From Paenibacillus ferrarius (lineage in GTDB: Bacteria; Bacillota; Bacilli; Paenibacillales; NBRC-103111), in the NCBI RefSeq assembly GCF_002027705.1, contig NZ_MBTG01000010.1, positions 1 through 64,000 on the forward strand: a stretch of DNA of 64,000 nucleotides, in the 5' to 3' direction. Below the pieces are notes generated by a model. That model saw nothing but the letters and a program-made list of their open reading frames with translations, did not search any database and was not told the DNA's origin. This document shows, one piece after another, positions 9,266 through 18,247 of the stretch. The translations under genes and the position numbers were made by a program. The first letter of the stretch is position 1. Each line of letters opens with the position of its first letter.

Positions 9266-9308
9266 TGTGATATATCTCACAGAACCTGAGTGATTTAAGT
9301 ACTATAGT
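9266..9308 (+). promoter_or_regulatory. Fnr-type promoter of the small CxxC gene
   Basis: TGTGATATATCTCACA at 9266-9281 is a perfect Fnr box. TATAGT at 9303-9308 serves as -10, with the same 32-base centre-to-centre distance as the other two Fnr-type promoters in this region. Confidence 0.72.
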
Positions 9309-9341
9309 AGAAGCAGCTTATTAGAAAGAGAGCTGAGGATA

Positions 9342-9536
9342 ATGATCACATGTGAGCAATGCGGTACGACAAATGGCTTTAGGAAGCTAGGCAATAGTTG
9401 GATCTGTGAGGATTGTAAAATTGGTGAGGTGAAGACGACTCTGAAGAGCAAAGACGGCGTAGTCACTTTGGTTAGAGAGAAAATAACAGGTTGTGAAGTC
9501 CAGGACGAGTCATCGTCAAGGATGAATGAGGGTTAA
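9342..9536 (+). CDS. Small protein with two CxxC knuckles, Fnr-controlled
   Basis: A 64-residue protein starting MITCEQCGTTNGF, with a second pair in WICEDCKIG about 17 residues later. The CxxC-x14-CxxC spacing is that of a small zinc ribbon, though an iron or redox role cannot be excluded. A fifth Cys (GCEVQ) lies near residue 51. GAGAGCTGAGG precedes ATG and a terminator follows, so it is a self-contained gene. The perfect Fnr box at class II distance is good evidence that the ORF is real and induced without oxygen. I do not recognise a named family. Confidence 0.72.
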   Translation: MITCEQCGTTNGFRKLGNSWICEDCKIGEVKTTLKSKDGVVTLVREKITGCEVQDESSSRMNEG

Positions 9537-9570
9537 TTTCTAATACGAAAGAGATTACGATAGAACAAGA

Positions 9571-9612
9571 AAGAACCCGCTGCTATGCATGCCATAGTTA
9601 CGGGTTCTTTTT
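9571..9612 (+). terminator. Terminator of the small CxxC gene
   Basis: AAGAACCCG (9571-9579) pairs with CGGGTTCTT (9601-9609), with an inner TATG/CATA stem and a T run. Confidence 0.8.
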
Positions 9613-9691
9613 GCTGTATGACTTCCTGTATAATAGATAGAAACGCATAGTGCTGAATTAATTTAATGAGCGCTGAAGGAGAGATATCACC

Positions 9692-10801
9692 ATGGACAAG
9701 CAAGTATCTGTAATGGGAAGACCCGTGACATTTAGTTTGATTGGAGGGGCTGGCTTTCGGGCGCAATATTTTTTGCGTATCGCTCAGGCACTGCCGGAAC
9801 GATTCCGAGTTAGCGGTATGGTTGTAAGAGATGAATCCAAAGGCAAAGAGATGGAAGCGAAATGGGGGACGGCAACATACCGTAGTCTGGATCAGCTGCT
9901 GGTTCATGAAAAGCCGGACTTCATCGTCCTTTGTGTAAGCGCCTCCGCAAGTTTGGATTATTTGTTGCAATTAGCCAATTTAGATATCCCAGTCTTGTTG
10001 GAAACACCGCCTGCTCCTGATCTGCAAGGGCTTGAACGGCTTCATGAAGAATTGACTTTGCAGGGGGCTCGTATTCAAGTAGCTGAGCAGTACCATCTGC
10101 ATCCTGTCCAACAAGCACGTATGGCACTTATTCAATCAGGTCGATTGGGGAGAATTACCGAAACGAGTGTGTCGATTTCGCAACTTTACCATGGCGTTAG
10201 CTTAATTCGGAAGATGCTGGGAGTTGCTTACGAAGAAGTTAAAATCAAAGCGATGCGATTCGAATCGAATTGGGTTCAAGGCCCCACACGCAGCGGTCCA
10301 CCGACCGTAGATAACATGATTCCGCTCTCCAGAGATCTGGCTTGGTTGGATTTCGGTGATCGTTTGGGTATTTACGATTTTACGAAGGATCAGCATCGTT
10401 CATGGATTCGCTCGAATCATTTGTCTGTCAGAGGTGAACGTGGAGAAATTTTCGATCAGAGAGTGCTTATTCAACAAGAAACATGCACACCGCTTCAACT
10501 GGAGCTAAAGCGTATGAACAAAGGTGAGCTTGAGAATGCAGAAGGATATTTTCTGCAAGGGATCATTTGCGGAGAACAATGGATCTACGAGAATCCGTTT
10601 GCTCCAGCTAGATTGTACGATGATGAAATAGCGATAGCCAGCTGCCTGCAGAAAATGGCTGATTACACGTTTGGCGGAGCTAGCTTTTATAGTCTCAATG
10701 AAGCTTCACAGGATCATTATTTGGGCATGATGATTGAGCGAGCGATTCAAACTGGCGAAACCATAACAGCAACGCCTAGATGTTGGGCTCTGGATAAGTA
10801 A
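9692..10801 (+). CDS. Gfo/Idh/MocA-family protein lacking the usual lysine
   Basis: A 369-residue two-domain protein. It has an N-terminal Rossmann fold (FSLIGGAGFRAQYFLRIA, residues 14-31) and a C-terminal Gfo/Idh-type beta-sheet domain. The family normally reduces or oxidises sugars with NAD(P). The conserved EKP motif, whose Lys takes part in catalysis, reads E104-T105-P106 here (LLETPPAP), so it may not be an ordinary dehydrogenase. The later block QYHLHPVQQARMALIQSGRLGRI is as expected. A TATAAT at 9629-9634 could be its promoter. It stands alone between terminators. Confidence 0.8.
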   Translation: MDKQVSVMGRPVTFSLIGGAGFRAQYFLRIAQALPERFRVSGMVVRDESKGKEMEAKWGTATYRSLDQLLVHEKPDFIVLCVSASASLDYLLQLANLDIPVLLETPPAPDLQGLERLHEELTLQGARIQVAEQYHLHPVQQARMALIQSGRLGRITETSVSISQLYHGVSLIRKMLGVAYEEVKIKAMRFESNWVQGPTRSGPPTVDNMIPLSRDLAWLDFGDRLGIYDFTKDQHRSWIRSNHLSVRGERGEIFDQRVLIQQETCTPLQLELKRMNKGELENAEGYFLQGIICGEQWIYENPFAPARLYDDEIAIASCLQKMADYTFGGASFYSLNEASQDHYLGMMIERAIQTGETITATPRCWALDK

Positions 10802-10813
10802 GGCAATAAGAAA

Positions 10814-10846
10814 CCTCCAGCCCCACGTGTAACTTGGGACTGGAGG
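10814..10846 (-). terminator. Terminator between convergent genes
   Basis: CCTCCAG...CTGGAGG stem with an inner CCCA/TGGG. The T-rich tail (TTTCTT) is on the minus-strand side, so it mainly serves the GH2 gene. Confidence 0.6.
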
Positions 10847-10861
10847 CTAGGCCTCGTGAAG

Positions 10862-13800
10862 TTAGTTGGATCCGTAGACCTCAAACGCACCGATTTTAAA
10901 AGATTTGGCTGCAGGGACAGCATTCAATCCGGTGAATCCTTGTCCTGAGCCACCGCTGCCTACTTGCGGAGCACCAGGCCGCTTGCCGGACATGACAATT
11001 TTCACATAGCGTTTAGTGACGGTATTAAAAGCAATATCACTCATTGTCGAGCCGTAAGGGTTGGTTGCCGTAGCGACAGTCTGCCATGTTTTGTTGTCAT
11101 CGGATACTTGGATTTTGATCTCTTGCGCATAGTTTTCAAAGCCCCATCTGGTGATGGTTCGATTGATTGTTTTAGACGCTCCGAGATCGACCGAAAGCCA
11201 CTGCGGATCGTTGCCGGATGTGTCTTTCGAATTGCTTTGCCATTCGGTGAACACGCTGTCATCCACCGCATTTTTCGCCGGGAAGGATGAGGACTCTGTA
11301 GACGATACAGCAGTCTTTTTCCCTTTGGCCAAATCGAGCGTTGTTGGCGTCGGATTTTTTTTGGTCATTATGTTATTGTAGCAATTCAGCGAGATGACCG
11401 GTGCAGCTCCGTTAAGATCAGAGACAGCATACTCGGCGGTAAGGGTTCTTTGTTCGCCTGGCAGCAGGACGAAATAGTTGTCTTCCATTTTGACCGGCGC
11501 TACAAGATCGCCTCCCGTGCCTTTCTTGATCTTGGCGAAAACCGCGAAAGCAAGGGAACTGCCGTTATTTTTGACCGTATACGTGAGCGTTTGTTGAGAA
11601 CCTGTTGTCACAATCTTGCTGCTGACGAGCTGCAGGTCAACCGGGTTCAAGCTTTGCAATTCCGTGAAGTCGGCATATTGATCTTGAGGCGTGTAATTCC
11701 AATCGTGATTCTGATAGCGGACCAGATCTTTTTTCTTCGTTTGGGCGTAGGTGTTCACACTGATCAGCTGGTTGCTCGCATCGCGCAGTTCCAAACGAAT
11801 GAAATAGGTAGGCGATAGATTAAGCGAATCTTCATTCAGTTTGTTCACGATCGTAATGCCGCTCGCCGTCTTGATTTTACCGCCGAAATTGATGGTTTCA
11901 TAACCAACCTTTTTAGGCGTTCCGCCCACAGCCGGACTTGCTCCGTCGGGAGAAACGTTCAGGTTATTGAACGCTTTGTCATACACTTTGGTACTGTCGA
12001 TATTGTAGACTTTGACACTAGCTGTCAAGCCCGAGTAAGCATCTTTCGTGCTGTTGAGAATCTTAACTTCCTTCGAGCCGTAATCGAACATGATGTGTAC
12101 CGGCTCATTCGCTTTCTTGACCCCGAAGTAAGATCCGTTCGGATTCAAATAAAAGTCGAATAAATTCCAGTATAAGCTTGGGAATGAATTGTTGAGCATC
12201 CATTGAATCCAGCCTGACGCTTTGGTGTATTTGTTGGCGTTCACGGCTTCGAATTGTGCGCGCTGTGCGTCATATTGCTGCACTTGCGCTTTAATATTGA
12301 ATTCTTCCAAATTAGTGGATGAACCATAGTGGCTGTCCAGCGCTTTCTGGAACACGTCCAACTTCCCGAAAGCTTCTCTCGATGCATGGTAATTCCACTG
12401 TTGATAGTTGTCTCCGCCTACGTTGTAAGGCCAGAGTGCGCTTGCAGGGAGAATTTTCTTTAAGGTTTCCGTGACAGGCAAACTTGGTCCAGGACCTGCT
12501 TCCGATGTAAATCCGAATGCTCCGCCTAGCTTCATATCTTCGAAATACATCGCCGGCGGCGCGTAATCATAGGTAGCATCCATGTGCATACCACCCACTG
12601 TACCGGTTAATTCTGCAACTTTGGCAGAGGCGCTTGAAATGATAGCGCTGAAATCCTCCCAATGCATCTGATGTTCCAAATCCAAATACATCTGCTCGAT
12701 AAATTTACCGCGAGCTACCGTCGAGCCTGGCGGCTGGCCGTCCATATTGCCATACGAAGGCGGATTATCGCTTCCGTTCAACCAAGCAATCATGCTCGGA
12801 TGTACTCTTAATTCGCGAAGCTGCGAGTAGAGGGATGCTCCGGCGATTTTTGCTTCGTTATCCGTGAAGGAAGCAGGCTGCTGCCATCTGTCGCAGCATA
12901 CCCAGCCCGCCATGAACAGGATGCCGTTCTCGTCCAAAAGCTGGAGCAGCTGATCATCATTGAACTTGCCTTCGTCGCGAATGGTGTTCAGGCCCATATC
13001 TTTGACATATTGAACGACCGCGTTGTTCGCATTCTGGTCACGGCGCAGAAGAAGATCAGTAGGCGAATATCCACCCGCCTTGATGAGAACAGGCTTGTGG
13101 TTTATATAGAATTGCACCATATCTTTGAGCGGCGGATCAACCGAATTGGAAGGGGATACATTCATTTCCGTTGAAACTTCACGGATTCCGAATTTTTGTA
13201 CCACACGATCGGAGACTTTGCCGTTTGCATTAAAACTAAAGTCAACTGTATACAACGGGTGATCGCCCATATTGATCGGCCACCAGAGTTGAGGACTGGC
13301 GACATTGATCCCTAGGAAGGAGACTTCCTGATCTTTGGCGGAAGCTTTTACAGTAACAGTCTTCGAAATACTTGTAACGGCAGCGCCTGAAGGGTCTTTG
13401 ATGGTGGCATAGACGGACCCTGTTACGTCCGCTTTGCTCGTATTGCTTAATTCCACGTAGGCGTTGAGATGAGCGGCAGCAAGATTAGCATCCACAGTTG
13501 AGGTAACAAACGGGTTGCGTGTTTTTACGGTGTCACTGGTTTTAATAAGGACATCGCGCCAAATTCCCATGTTGTTATCCGCCGGCCTTGGGACCCAGTC
13601 CACCCAATAGATGGTCAAGTCTTTCACATAATCAGGCCGTGTGACTTGAACGGCGAGCGTGTTTTTGGTTGAGCCGTCAGCGGTCACATTATCGGTAATA
13701 TCCAATTCATAGCTGCGGAAGGAGCCGATGGTATCCGTGCTGTTGGCGATTTGTTTGCCATTGAGCCAAATGTCCGCTTTATAGTTGATGCCTTGGAAAT

Positions 13801-14242
13801 TGACGGCAATTTTCTTGCCGGCCTCTGACGCTGGCAGTGTAAATTCCGTGCGATACCACCATGGCACAGTGAATCTGCTTTCGTCGATATAAGCCATATT
13901 CTGGCCAATGTAGGGATCTTTAATATTGCCGGCATTAACTAACGCTCCCAGAACGGTATTGGGAACCGTCGTGCCGAACCAACCGGATGTTGCGAAGCCG
14001 GATGTTGAAATTTTGGATCCGCTTGCTGTTGCAATGGCTGATGACTGAATATTCCAGTTCTGGCTTAATGGAAAAACATTGGATGCAGTGCTTGCGCTTA
14101 AAGATTTTGCTGTGACATCCGCTTCTATGCCAACCTCGGCCGCTTTGGCTGTTCCTACCTGAGCCGTTGGCGTACCTGCTGCAACGAATAAAAGCGCTAA
14201 CATAAAACATAATGATTTCCTGAACGCTTTGCCAACATGCAT
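10862..14242 (-). CDS. Secreted GH2 exo-beta-D-glucosaminidase-like enzyme with CBM32
   Basis: A 1126-residue exported glycoside hydrolase. An N-terminal signal peptide (KSLCFMLALLFVAAG) is followed by a GH2 sugar-binding domain, immunoglobulin-like domains and a TIM barrel. The predicted acid/base is Asp492 in WLNGSDNPP, where most GH2 enzymes have Glu, and the nucleophile is Glu581 in TSEAGPGPS. This Asp/Glu pair marks the CsxA subgroup of exo-beta-D-glucosaminidases, which trim chitosan from the non-reducing end. The last 140 residues form an F5/8 type C (CBM32) domain starting LDLAKGKKTAVSS. AGGAGGG lies 7 bases before ATG. It has no dockerin, unlike the enzymes after 36000. Confidence 0.87.
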   Translation of the reverse strand: MHVGKAFRKSLCFMLALLFVAAGTPTAQVGTAKAAEVGIEADVTAKSLSASTASNVFPLSQNWNIQSSAIATASGSKISTSGFATSGWFGTTVPNTVLGALVNAGNIKDPYIGQNMAYIDESRFTVPWWYRTEFTLPASEAGKKIAVNFQGINYKADIWLNGKQIANSTDTIGSFRSYELDITDNVTADGSTKNTLAVQVTRPDYVKDLTIYWVDWVPRPADNNMGIWRDVLIKTSDTVKTRNPFVTSTVDANLAAAHLNAYVELSNTSKADVTGSVYATIKDPSGAAVTSISKTVTVKASAKDQEVSFLGINVASPQLWWPINMGDHPLYTVDFSFNANGKVSDRVVQKFGIREVSTEMNVSPSNSVDPPLKDMVQFYINHKPVLIKAGGYSPTDLLLRRDQNANNAVVQYVKDMGLNTIRDEGKFNDDQLLQLLDENGILFMAGWVCCDRWQQPASFTDNEAKIAGASLYSQLRELRVHPSMIAWLNGSDNPPSYGNMDGQPPGSTVARGKFIEQMYLDLEHQMHWEDFSAIISSASAKVAELTGTVGGMHMDATYDYAPPAMYFEDMKLGGAFGFTSEAGPGPSLPVTETLKKILPASALWPYNVGGDNYQQWNYHASREAFGKLDVFQKALDSHYGSSTNLEEFNIKAQVQQYDAQRAQFEAVNANKYTKASGWIQWMLNNSFPSLYWNLFDFYLNPNGSYFGVKKANEPVHIMFDYGSKEVKILNSTKDAYSGLTASVKVYNIDSTKVYDKAFNNLNVSPDGASPAVGGTPKKVGYETINFGGKIKTASGITIVNKLNEDSLNLSPTYFIRLELRDASNQLISVNTYAQTKKKDLVRYQNHDWNYTPQDQYADFTELQSLNPVDLQLVSSKIVTTGSQQTLTYTVKNNGSSLAFAVFAKIKKGTGGDLVAPVKMEDNYFVLLPGEQRTLTAEYAVSDLNGAAPVISLNCYNNIMTKKNPTPTTLDLAKGKKTAVSSTESSSFPAKNAVDDSVFTEWQSNSKDTSGNDPQWLSVDLGASKTINRTITRWGFENYAQEIKIQVSDDNKTWQTVATATNPYGSTMSDIAFNTVTKRYVKIVMSGKRPGAPQVGSGGSGQGFTGLNAVPAAKSFKIGAFEVYGSN

Positions 14243-14275
14243 AGATTTACCCTCCTATTTACTGAATGTGTATTC

Positions 14276-14289
14276 TTAAAACGCTTTAA
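14276..14289 (-). promoter_or_regulatory. Candidate cre (CcpA) site before the GH2 gene
   Basis: TTAAAACGCTTTAA is palindromic and matches the cre consensus TGWAANCGNTNWCA at 12 of 14 positions. It lies about 35 bases before the start codon. The rest of 14290-14494 shows no gene. Confidence 0.4.
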
Positions 14290-14494
14290 CTTTCCAGCGT
14301 AAAAGAAATATAAACTGCGCTGGGCATCCCCCCTTTCAATGAAAACAAGCGCACCACCACCGCTCCTCTCCTTTGGATCTCCAACTAGCTTAATACCATA
14401 ATATTGGAAATGGGCAGGGGATCAAATTTATTATCTTGACCTAATTATGGACAATCCCGACTTTTTAACAGGTTTCTCGAGATTTGGACAAAAC

Positions 14495-14534
14495 AGCCCG
14501 CAATACCTACTTTCTCCAAGGAGGTACCCGGGCT
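14495..14534 (-). terminator. Terminator of the TPR-MFS transcript
   Basis: AGCCCG and CGGGCT arms with an inner TACCT/AGGTA-like stem. The minus-strand tail is TGTTTTGTCC. Confidence 0.6.
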
Positions 14535-14537
14535 GCG

Positions 14538-15809
14538 CTATTTGGAAATATTCTGGGTTTCGGTGTCGTATTTAGACGGCCTTCTCTGCCGTTTCTTGAG
14601 TTCGTGGACGGAAATGATAATAAATGAAATCAGACTGAATACTCCGCAAGCCTGCATGAATAGAGAGAAAGGTGCCGTTTGGACGGTTTTGAAGAAAAGG
14701 GCAAACAAACCTGCGTTCACGGCTACCCCAAGGAAGGTACAGGACATAAACAATCCGGATGTTCGACCTGCCTGCTCCGGGCGATGGGAAGTGAGCAGGA
14801 ACGAATGAGCTACCACGCCAAAAATCTGACCGAACAAGAGCATGGAAGAGCTGGCGGCAATAGAGAAAGACAAGGAGGGAAACCAACTCATGGCGAACAA
14901 AGAAACAGAAATCAGCAGGCTGGAGGCGGCAAGGAGCTGGAAATCCGCCATTTTCTTGCGCAATCGGCCGATGAGCAGGGTTCCCGCGAAGGCGCTGATT
15001 CCATTAACTAGGTAAAACAGGCTAAGTCCAGCCTGATCCATATGGTATATGCTTCGAGCTGCAGCCGCAGGGAATAGGTTAATGACTCCGGCACCCAGAT
15101 TAAGGAAGAACACAGAGACGAGCAGGATCCACTTCACCTTCACCGTGCTTAAGGAAGGAGGAGAGCTTTCGGGTTCTTTAAGCGCGTCTTCCGCAAGTGA
15201 CGGAACTTGAGGTCGCAACCAAAGGGCTAATATACCGAAGGATAGAACAAAACTAAAAATATCAATCAGAACGATGATTCGAAATGAGAGCAAGATTAAC
15301 AGCAAGGAACCGAACATGGTTCCAACAATGTGGGTTGCCCAAGTTATGTTAGACAGAAGCGACATGGCCGGTACCACTTGCTGCGTCTTTAATCGGCGAA
15401 ACATACTCGATTGAGCTGCCGTAAATAAGGGGTTCAAGAAGCTTAATCCTATGATTACACCAAGGGCTATAATGACTTGGAAGCTATCGCCCATATCCGC
15501 CCATATCAGTAACGGAATTAATAATAGTGAGCAAATAATATCCAATACAATTAGGAGGGGGACACTTCTGAATCGGTCCGACAAGGGGGCGAGCCATTTC
15601 CCCCCAATCATAATGGGCACATACACGCACATGATGGTCCAGCCTAATAATGATCCGGCCCCGCCTTGCTTGTCGAAGATCTCGTAGACCGCGCCTGCGC
15701 GGAACATCCAGTTCCCCAGTTGACTTAACGCATAGGCCAAATAAAGAGGCCATAAAGATCTGAGCACCTCCAGCGTGCTGGAGGAGGGTGCCGATGCCTT
15801 GGTTGTCAT
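14538..15809 (-). CDS. MFS transporter of the peptide locus
   Basis: A 423-residue major facilitator protein with about twelve membrane segments. The loop between segments 2 and 3 carries the MFS motif A form (GGKWLAPLSDRFRSVPLL). It resembles the enterobactin/macrolide-type exporters (MefA/EntS group). Its ATG overlaps the stop codon of the TPR gene (TAATG), implying translational coupling. In this locus, behind a tiny peptide gene, it is the best candidate to export a peptide or its product, but the substrate is inferred from context only. Confidence 0.85.
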   Translation of the reverse strand: MTTKASAPSSSTLEVLRSLWPLYLAYALSQLGNWMFRAGAVYEIFDKQGGAGSLLGWTIMCVYVPIMIGGKWLAPLSDRFRSVPLLIVLDIICSLLLIPLLIWADMGDSFQVIIALGVIIGLSFLNPLFTAAQSSMFRRLKTQQVVPAMSLLSNITWATHIVGTMFGSLLLILLSFRIIVLIDIFSFVLSFGILALWLRPQVPSLAEDALKEPESSPPSLSTVKVKWILLVSVFFLNLGAGVINLFPAAAARSIYHMDQAGLSLFYLVNGISAFAGTLLIGRLRKKMADFQLLAASSLLISVSLFAMSWFPSLSFSIAASSSMLLFGQIFGVVAHSFLLTSHRPEQAGRTSGLFMSCTFLGVAVNAGLFALFFKTVQTAPFSLFMQACGVFSLISFIIISVHELKKRQRRPSKYDTETQNISK

Positions 15810-18145
15810 TAGGAAACGAGCTCTTCTTCTATTTCTAAAAGTAAATGATTCAGGGCTTCCGAGGAGCCGAAATTTTCTCTAGCCGTGCGGAGCTGTTCGA
15901 GCGCCTCATTCAACTGCCCCTGCTTCCGATAAAGCATACTCAGATTCATATAAATATCAGGATCCTTCTGGAGTTCAAGCGAACATTCCAGATCTTTCCG
16001 ACAATCTTCGTACCTCTCATCGTGGAAATACATGATTGCTCTGTTGTTATAGGCTTCGCTTAACTTAGGATTTAAGAGAATGGCATGATCTAAATCCTGG
16101 GCGGCTTCTTGCAGGCGATCCAACTCCTGGAAAACAAGCGCACGGTTATTATAGGCTTGCGCTTCCTTAGGCTGGTGATACAGGGTGTGATTGAGCATTT
16201 CCAAAGATTCGGCGTAGCGCCCCTCAAGGTAGTACATGACACCGAGACCTAAAGAGGCGATGGCGGTATCAGGCTTTAGGATGAGTGCGCGCTGATAGTC
16301 GGCTTCGGCTTCTGCGATCCTGCCCAGCTTCTCGTATAGATCCCCGCGATTGATGTGCGCTTCATAATAGGGCGGACATAGTTCGATGGCTTTGTCGTAA
16401 TACGCCAAGGCATCCTCGAATTTTCCGGCTTTTTTAAGCAGATTGGCCATATCATTGTAGTATTCTCCGTAATTTGGATCCAGAGCAATGGCATGTTTAT
16501 AAGTTTCATAGGCTTTGTCAAAATCCCCCACCAACTCATATACTTGCCCTGTGTTGTAAACCAAGATGGATTGGTGCAGCGCATATTTCTCATTTCCGTA
16601 GATCTCATCCATACGGGCCAAGCCTTTTGTACATAGCTCTATGGCTTCTTCAAACCGGCCTTGGCGGGCACGGATATAAGCAAGCGCATTTTCAGCAAAA
16701 ACCATAATGTAATCATATTTAGGATGGTTAAAGAACAGTTGATCAATCTTCTCCAAGTTCAACAGGGCATAATACTCGGCTTTCGGTAGATCCACCGGGA
16801 TTTGATAACGTCCGTAAGTCATGCTCTGAGAGTACAGAATCATTGGGACCGCGTGGCTCTCCGGGAATTGATGATAAAACAGTTCCAAATAAGGGATGGA
16901 TAGACGGGACAATCCGAGGGAGTACAAAATGAATGACATTCGTATAAACACCGAATTATAGGGCTGCTCTCCATCTGGAAGAACGCGAAGGTGACTGGAC
17001 GTATAGTAAGGAGAAAACATGTCAAACCAGGTATCGTAGAGGCCAATTTCTTGCAACTGGATGGAGAGGGGGGCCAAAGCTTCCAATTGTTCCGCTTGAG
17101 TAAGCAATGACAAGGCATGAACCGGGTGAAGCAAATTACCCCAAGAGCTTCCGTCGTGGAGTTTCTTGATTTGCTCCCGATGCAGTCGTGCCCTTGTTTC
17201 GGGATGATAGGTCGCATAATTACGCAAAGCCATAGGATCATCGGAAGCACAATTACCTTCAATAAATGCTTTAAGCAGACGATAGCGCGATTTCTCGCCT
17301 TTCAGTTGCAGGCAAAAATCAAGATAGGTATGGAATGGCAAGTATGGATTCACGTCCAAGCCGGTCGCCATTCCGTCCAGAAGGGCATAAAGCTTGGCCA
17401 TGTTCCCACCGGATGCTTCGTAAAGAAGATCAATTTGTTTGGACGACATAGTGATTCCTTGAGGCAAGCGGCCTATTGAATATCTGAACTCATCACGTGT
17501 CATACGTTGAAAGGAAAGAATTACCGCTGCTTCCTCCATATCAGGGTCGAGCGGTTGATCGCAAAGAAGTACAATCCGCACGGACTTTGACAGTTGATTA
17601 CGGCGGTGGAAGATGCGCAAAAACGTTTTGACCGTTTGGGACAACTCATTGGCATGATGAATGATTATCTTGAACTGACGGCCTGTTATAGATACAGCTT
17701 CTAGCAAGCATTCATAAACGCCATGCAGCAGCTTCTCCTGATATTCATGATGGTAGAAGCGGGTACGTTCGTCTGGAGACGCTAAATTGGTCAAATCCTT
17801 ATCTAAGGCAAAATAGTTGGCAGGCAGGTAAGGGAAGAGGCGCTTTAGGGACTGCTCATGCTTGTGAATGAACTCGGGATGGGTCTCGTACATTTCTTTC
17901 AAAATGCTATGAATAAGAACATCCAAACCAGCGAAGTATCCATGGGAGGAACACTTGCCGTCAGAGTGGATGAGCGTATCTTGCGTGAACTTTTCTTCCA
18001 TCCATTGCTTTAAAGTATCCTTCTTCCCTACCCCAGATTCTCCATAAATACATAGATAGGTCTTATCTTGCTCCTCTACTAATTCCCACGCAGAATCCAG
18101 TGCAGCATATAAAGCCTCACGAGCTCGCGATAAGTTGTTGATCAT
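15809..18145 (-). CDS. P-loop ATPase with TPR array (STAND-like)
   Basis: A 778-residue cytoplasmic protein. A P-loop ATPase domain (Walker A GESGVGKKDTL at about residue 40) fills the first 260 residues. After a helical middle part come at least six tetratricopeptide repeats from about residue 490 (AYETYKHAIALDPNYGEYYNDMANLLKKAGKFEDAL and following). This layout resembles STAND sensors such as MalT, in which repeats bind a ligand and the ATPase switches state, but no DNA-binding domain is visible. ATG 18145 follows GGAGGA by 7 bases; the TTG at 18160 is part of that site. It is coupled to the MFS gene and follows the tiny peptide gene. Peptide sensing or peptide handling is inferred. Confidence 0.8.
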   Translation of the reverse strand: MINNLSRAREALYAALDSAWELVEEQDKTYLCIYGESGVGKKDTLKQWMEEKFTQDTLIHSDGKCSSHGYFAGLDVLIHSILKEMYETHPEFIHKHEQSLKRLFPYLPANYFALDKDLTNLASPDERTRFYHHEYQEKLLHGVYECLLEAVSITGRQFKIIIHHANELSQTVKTFLRIFHRRNQLSKSVRIVLLCDQPLDPDMEEAAVILSFQRMTRDEFRYSIGRLPQGITMSSKQIDLLYEASGGNMAKLYALLDGMATGLDVNPYLPFHTYLDFCLQLKGEKSRYRLLKAFIEGNCASDDPMALRNYATYHPETRARLHREQIKKLHDGSSWGNLLHPVHALSLLTQAEQLEALAPLSIQLQEIGLYDTWFDMFSPYYTSSHLRVLPDGEQPYNSVFIRMSFILYSLGLSRLSIPYLELFYHQFPESHAVPMILYSQSMTYGRYQIPVDLPKAEYYALLNLEKIDQLFFNHPKYDYIMVFAENALAYIRARQGRFEEAIELCTKGLARMDEIYGNEKYALHQSILVYNTGQVYELVGDFDKAYETYKHAIALDPNYGEYYNDMANLLKKAGKFEDALAYYDKAIELCPPYYEAHINRGDLYEKLGRIAEAEADYQRALILKPDTAIASLGLGVMYYLEGRYAESLEMLNHTLYHQPKEAQAYNNRALVFQELDRLQEAAQDLDHAILLNPKLSEAYNNRAIMYFHDERYEDCRKDLECSLELQKDPDIYMNLSMLYRKQGQLNEALEQLRTARENFGSSEALNHLLLEIEEELVS

Positions 18146-18194
18146 CAGTAATTCCTCCAAATTGAATAGAATTGAGTAGATTCAATTAGTGTTA

Positions 18195-18231
18195 ATGGAA
18201 AGAAAAGACCTAAAGATTAGCCTTTAGGTCT
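18195..18231 (-). terminator. Attenuator-like hairpin after the peptide gene
   Basis: On the minus strand ACCTAAAG pairs with CTTTAGGT and is followed by CTTTTCTTTCC. It lies between the peptide stop and the ATPase gene, about 50 bases before the latter. Most transcripts should therefore stop after the peptide, with some read-through. Confidence 0.7.
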
Positions 18232-18247
18232 CTTCTCGTCGTAAGTA

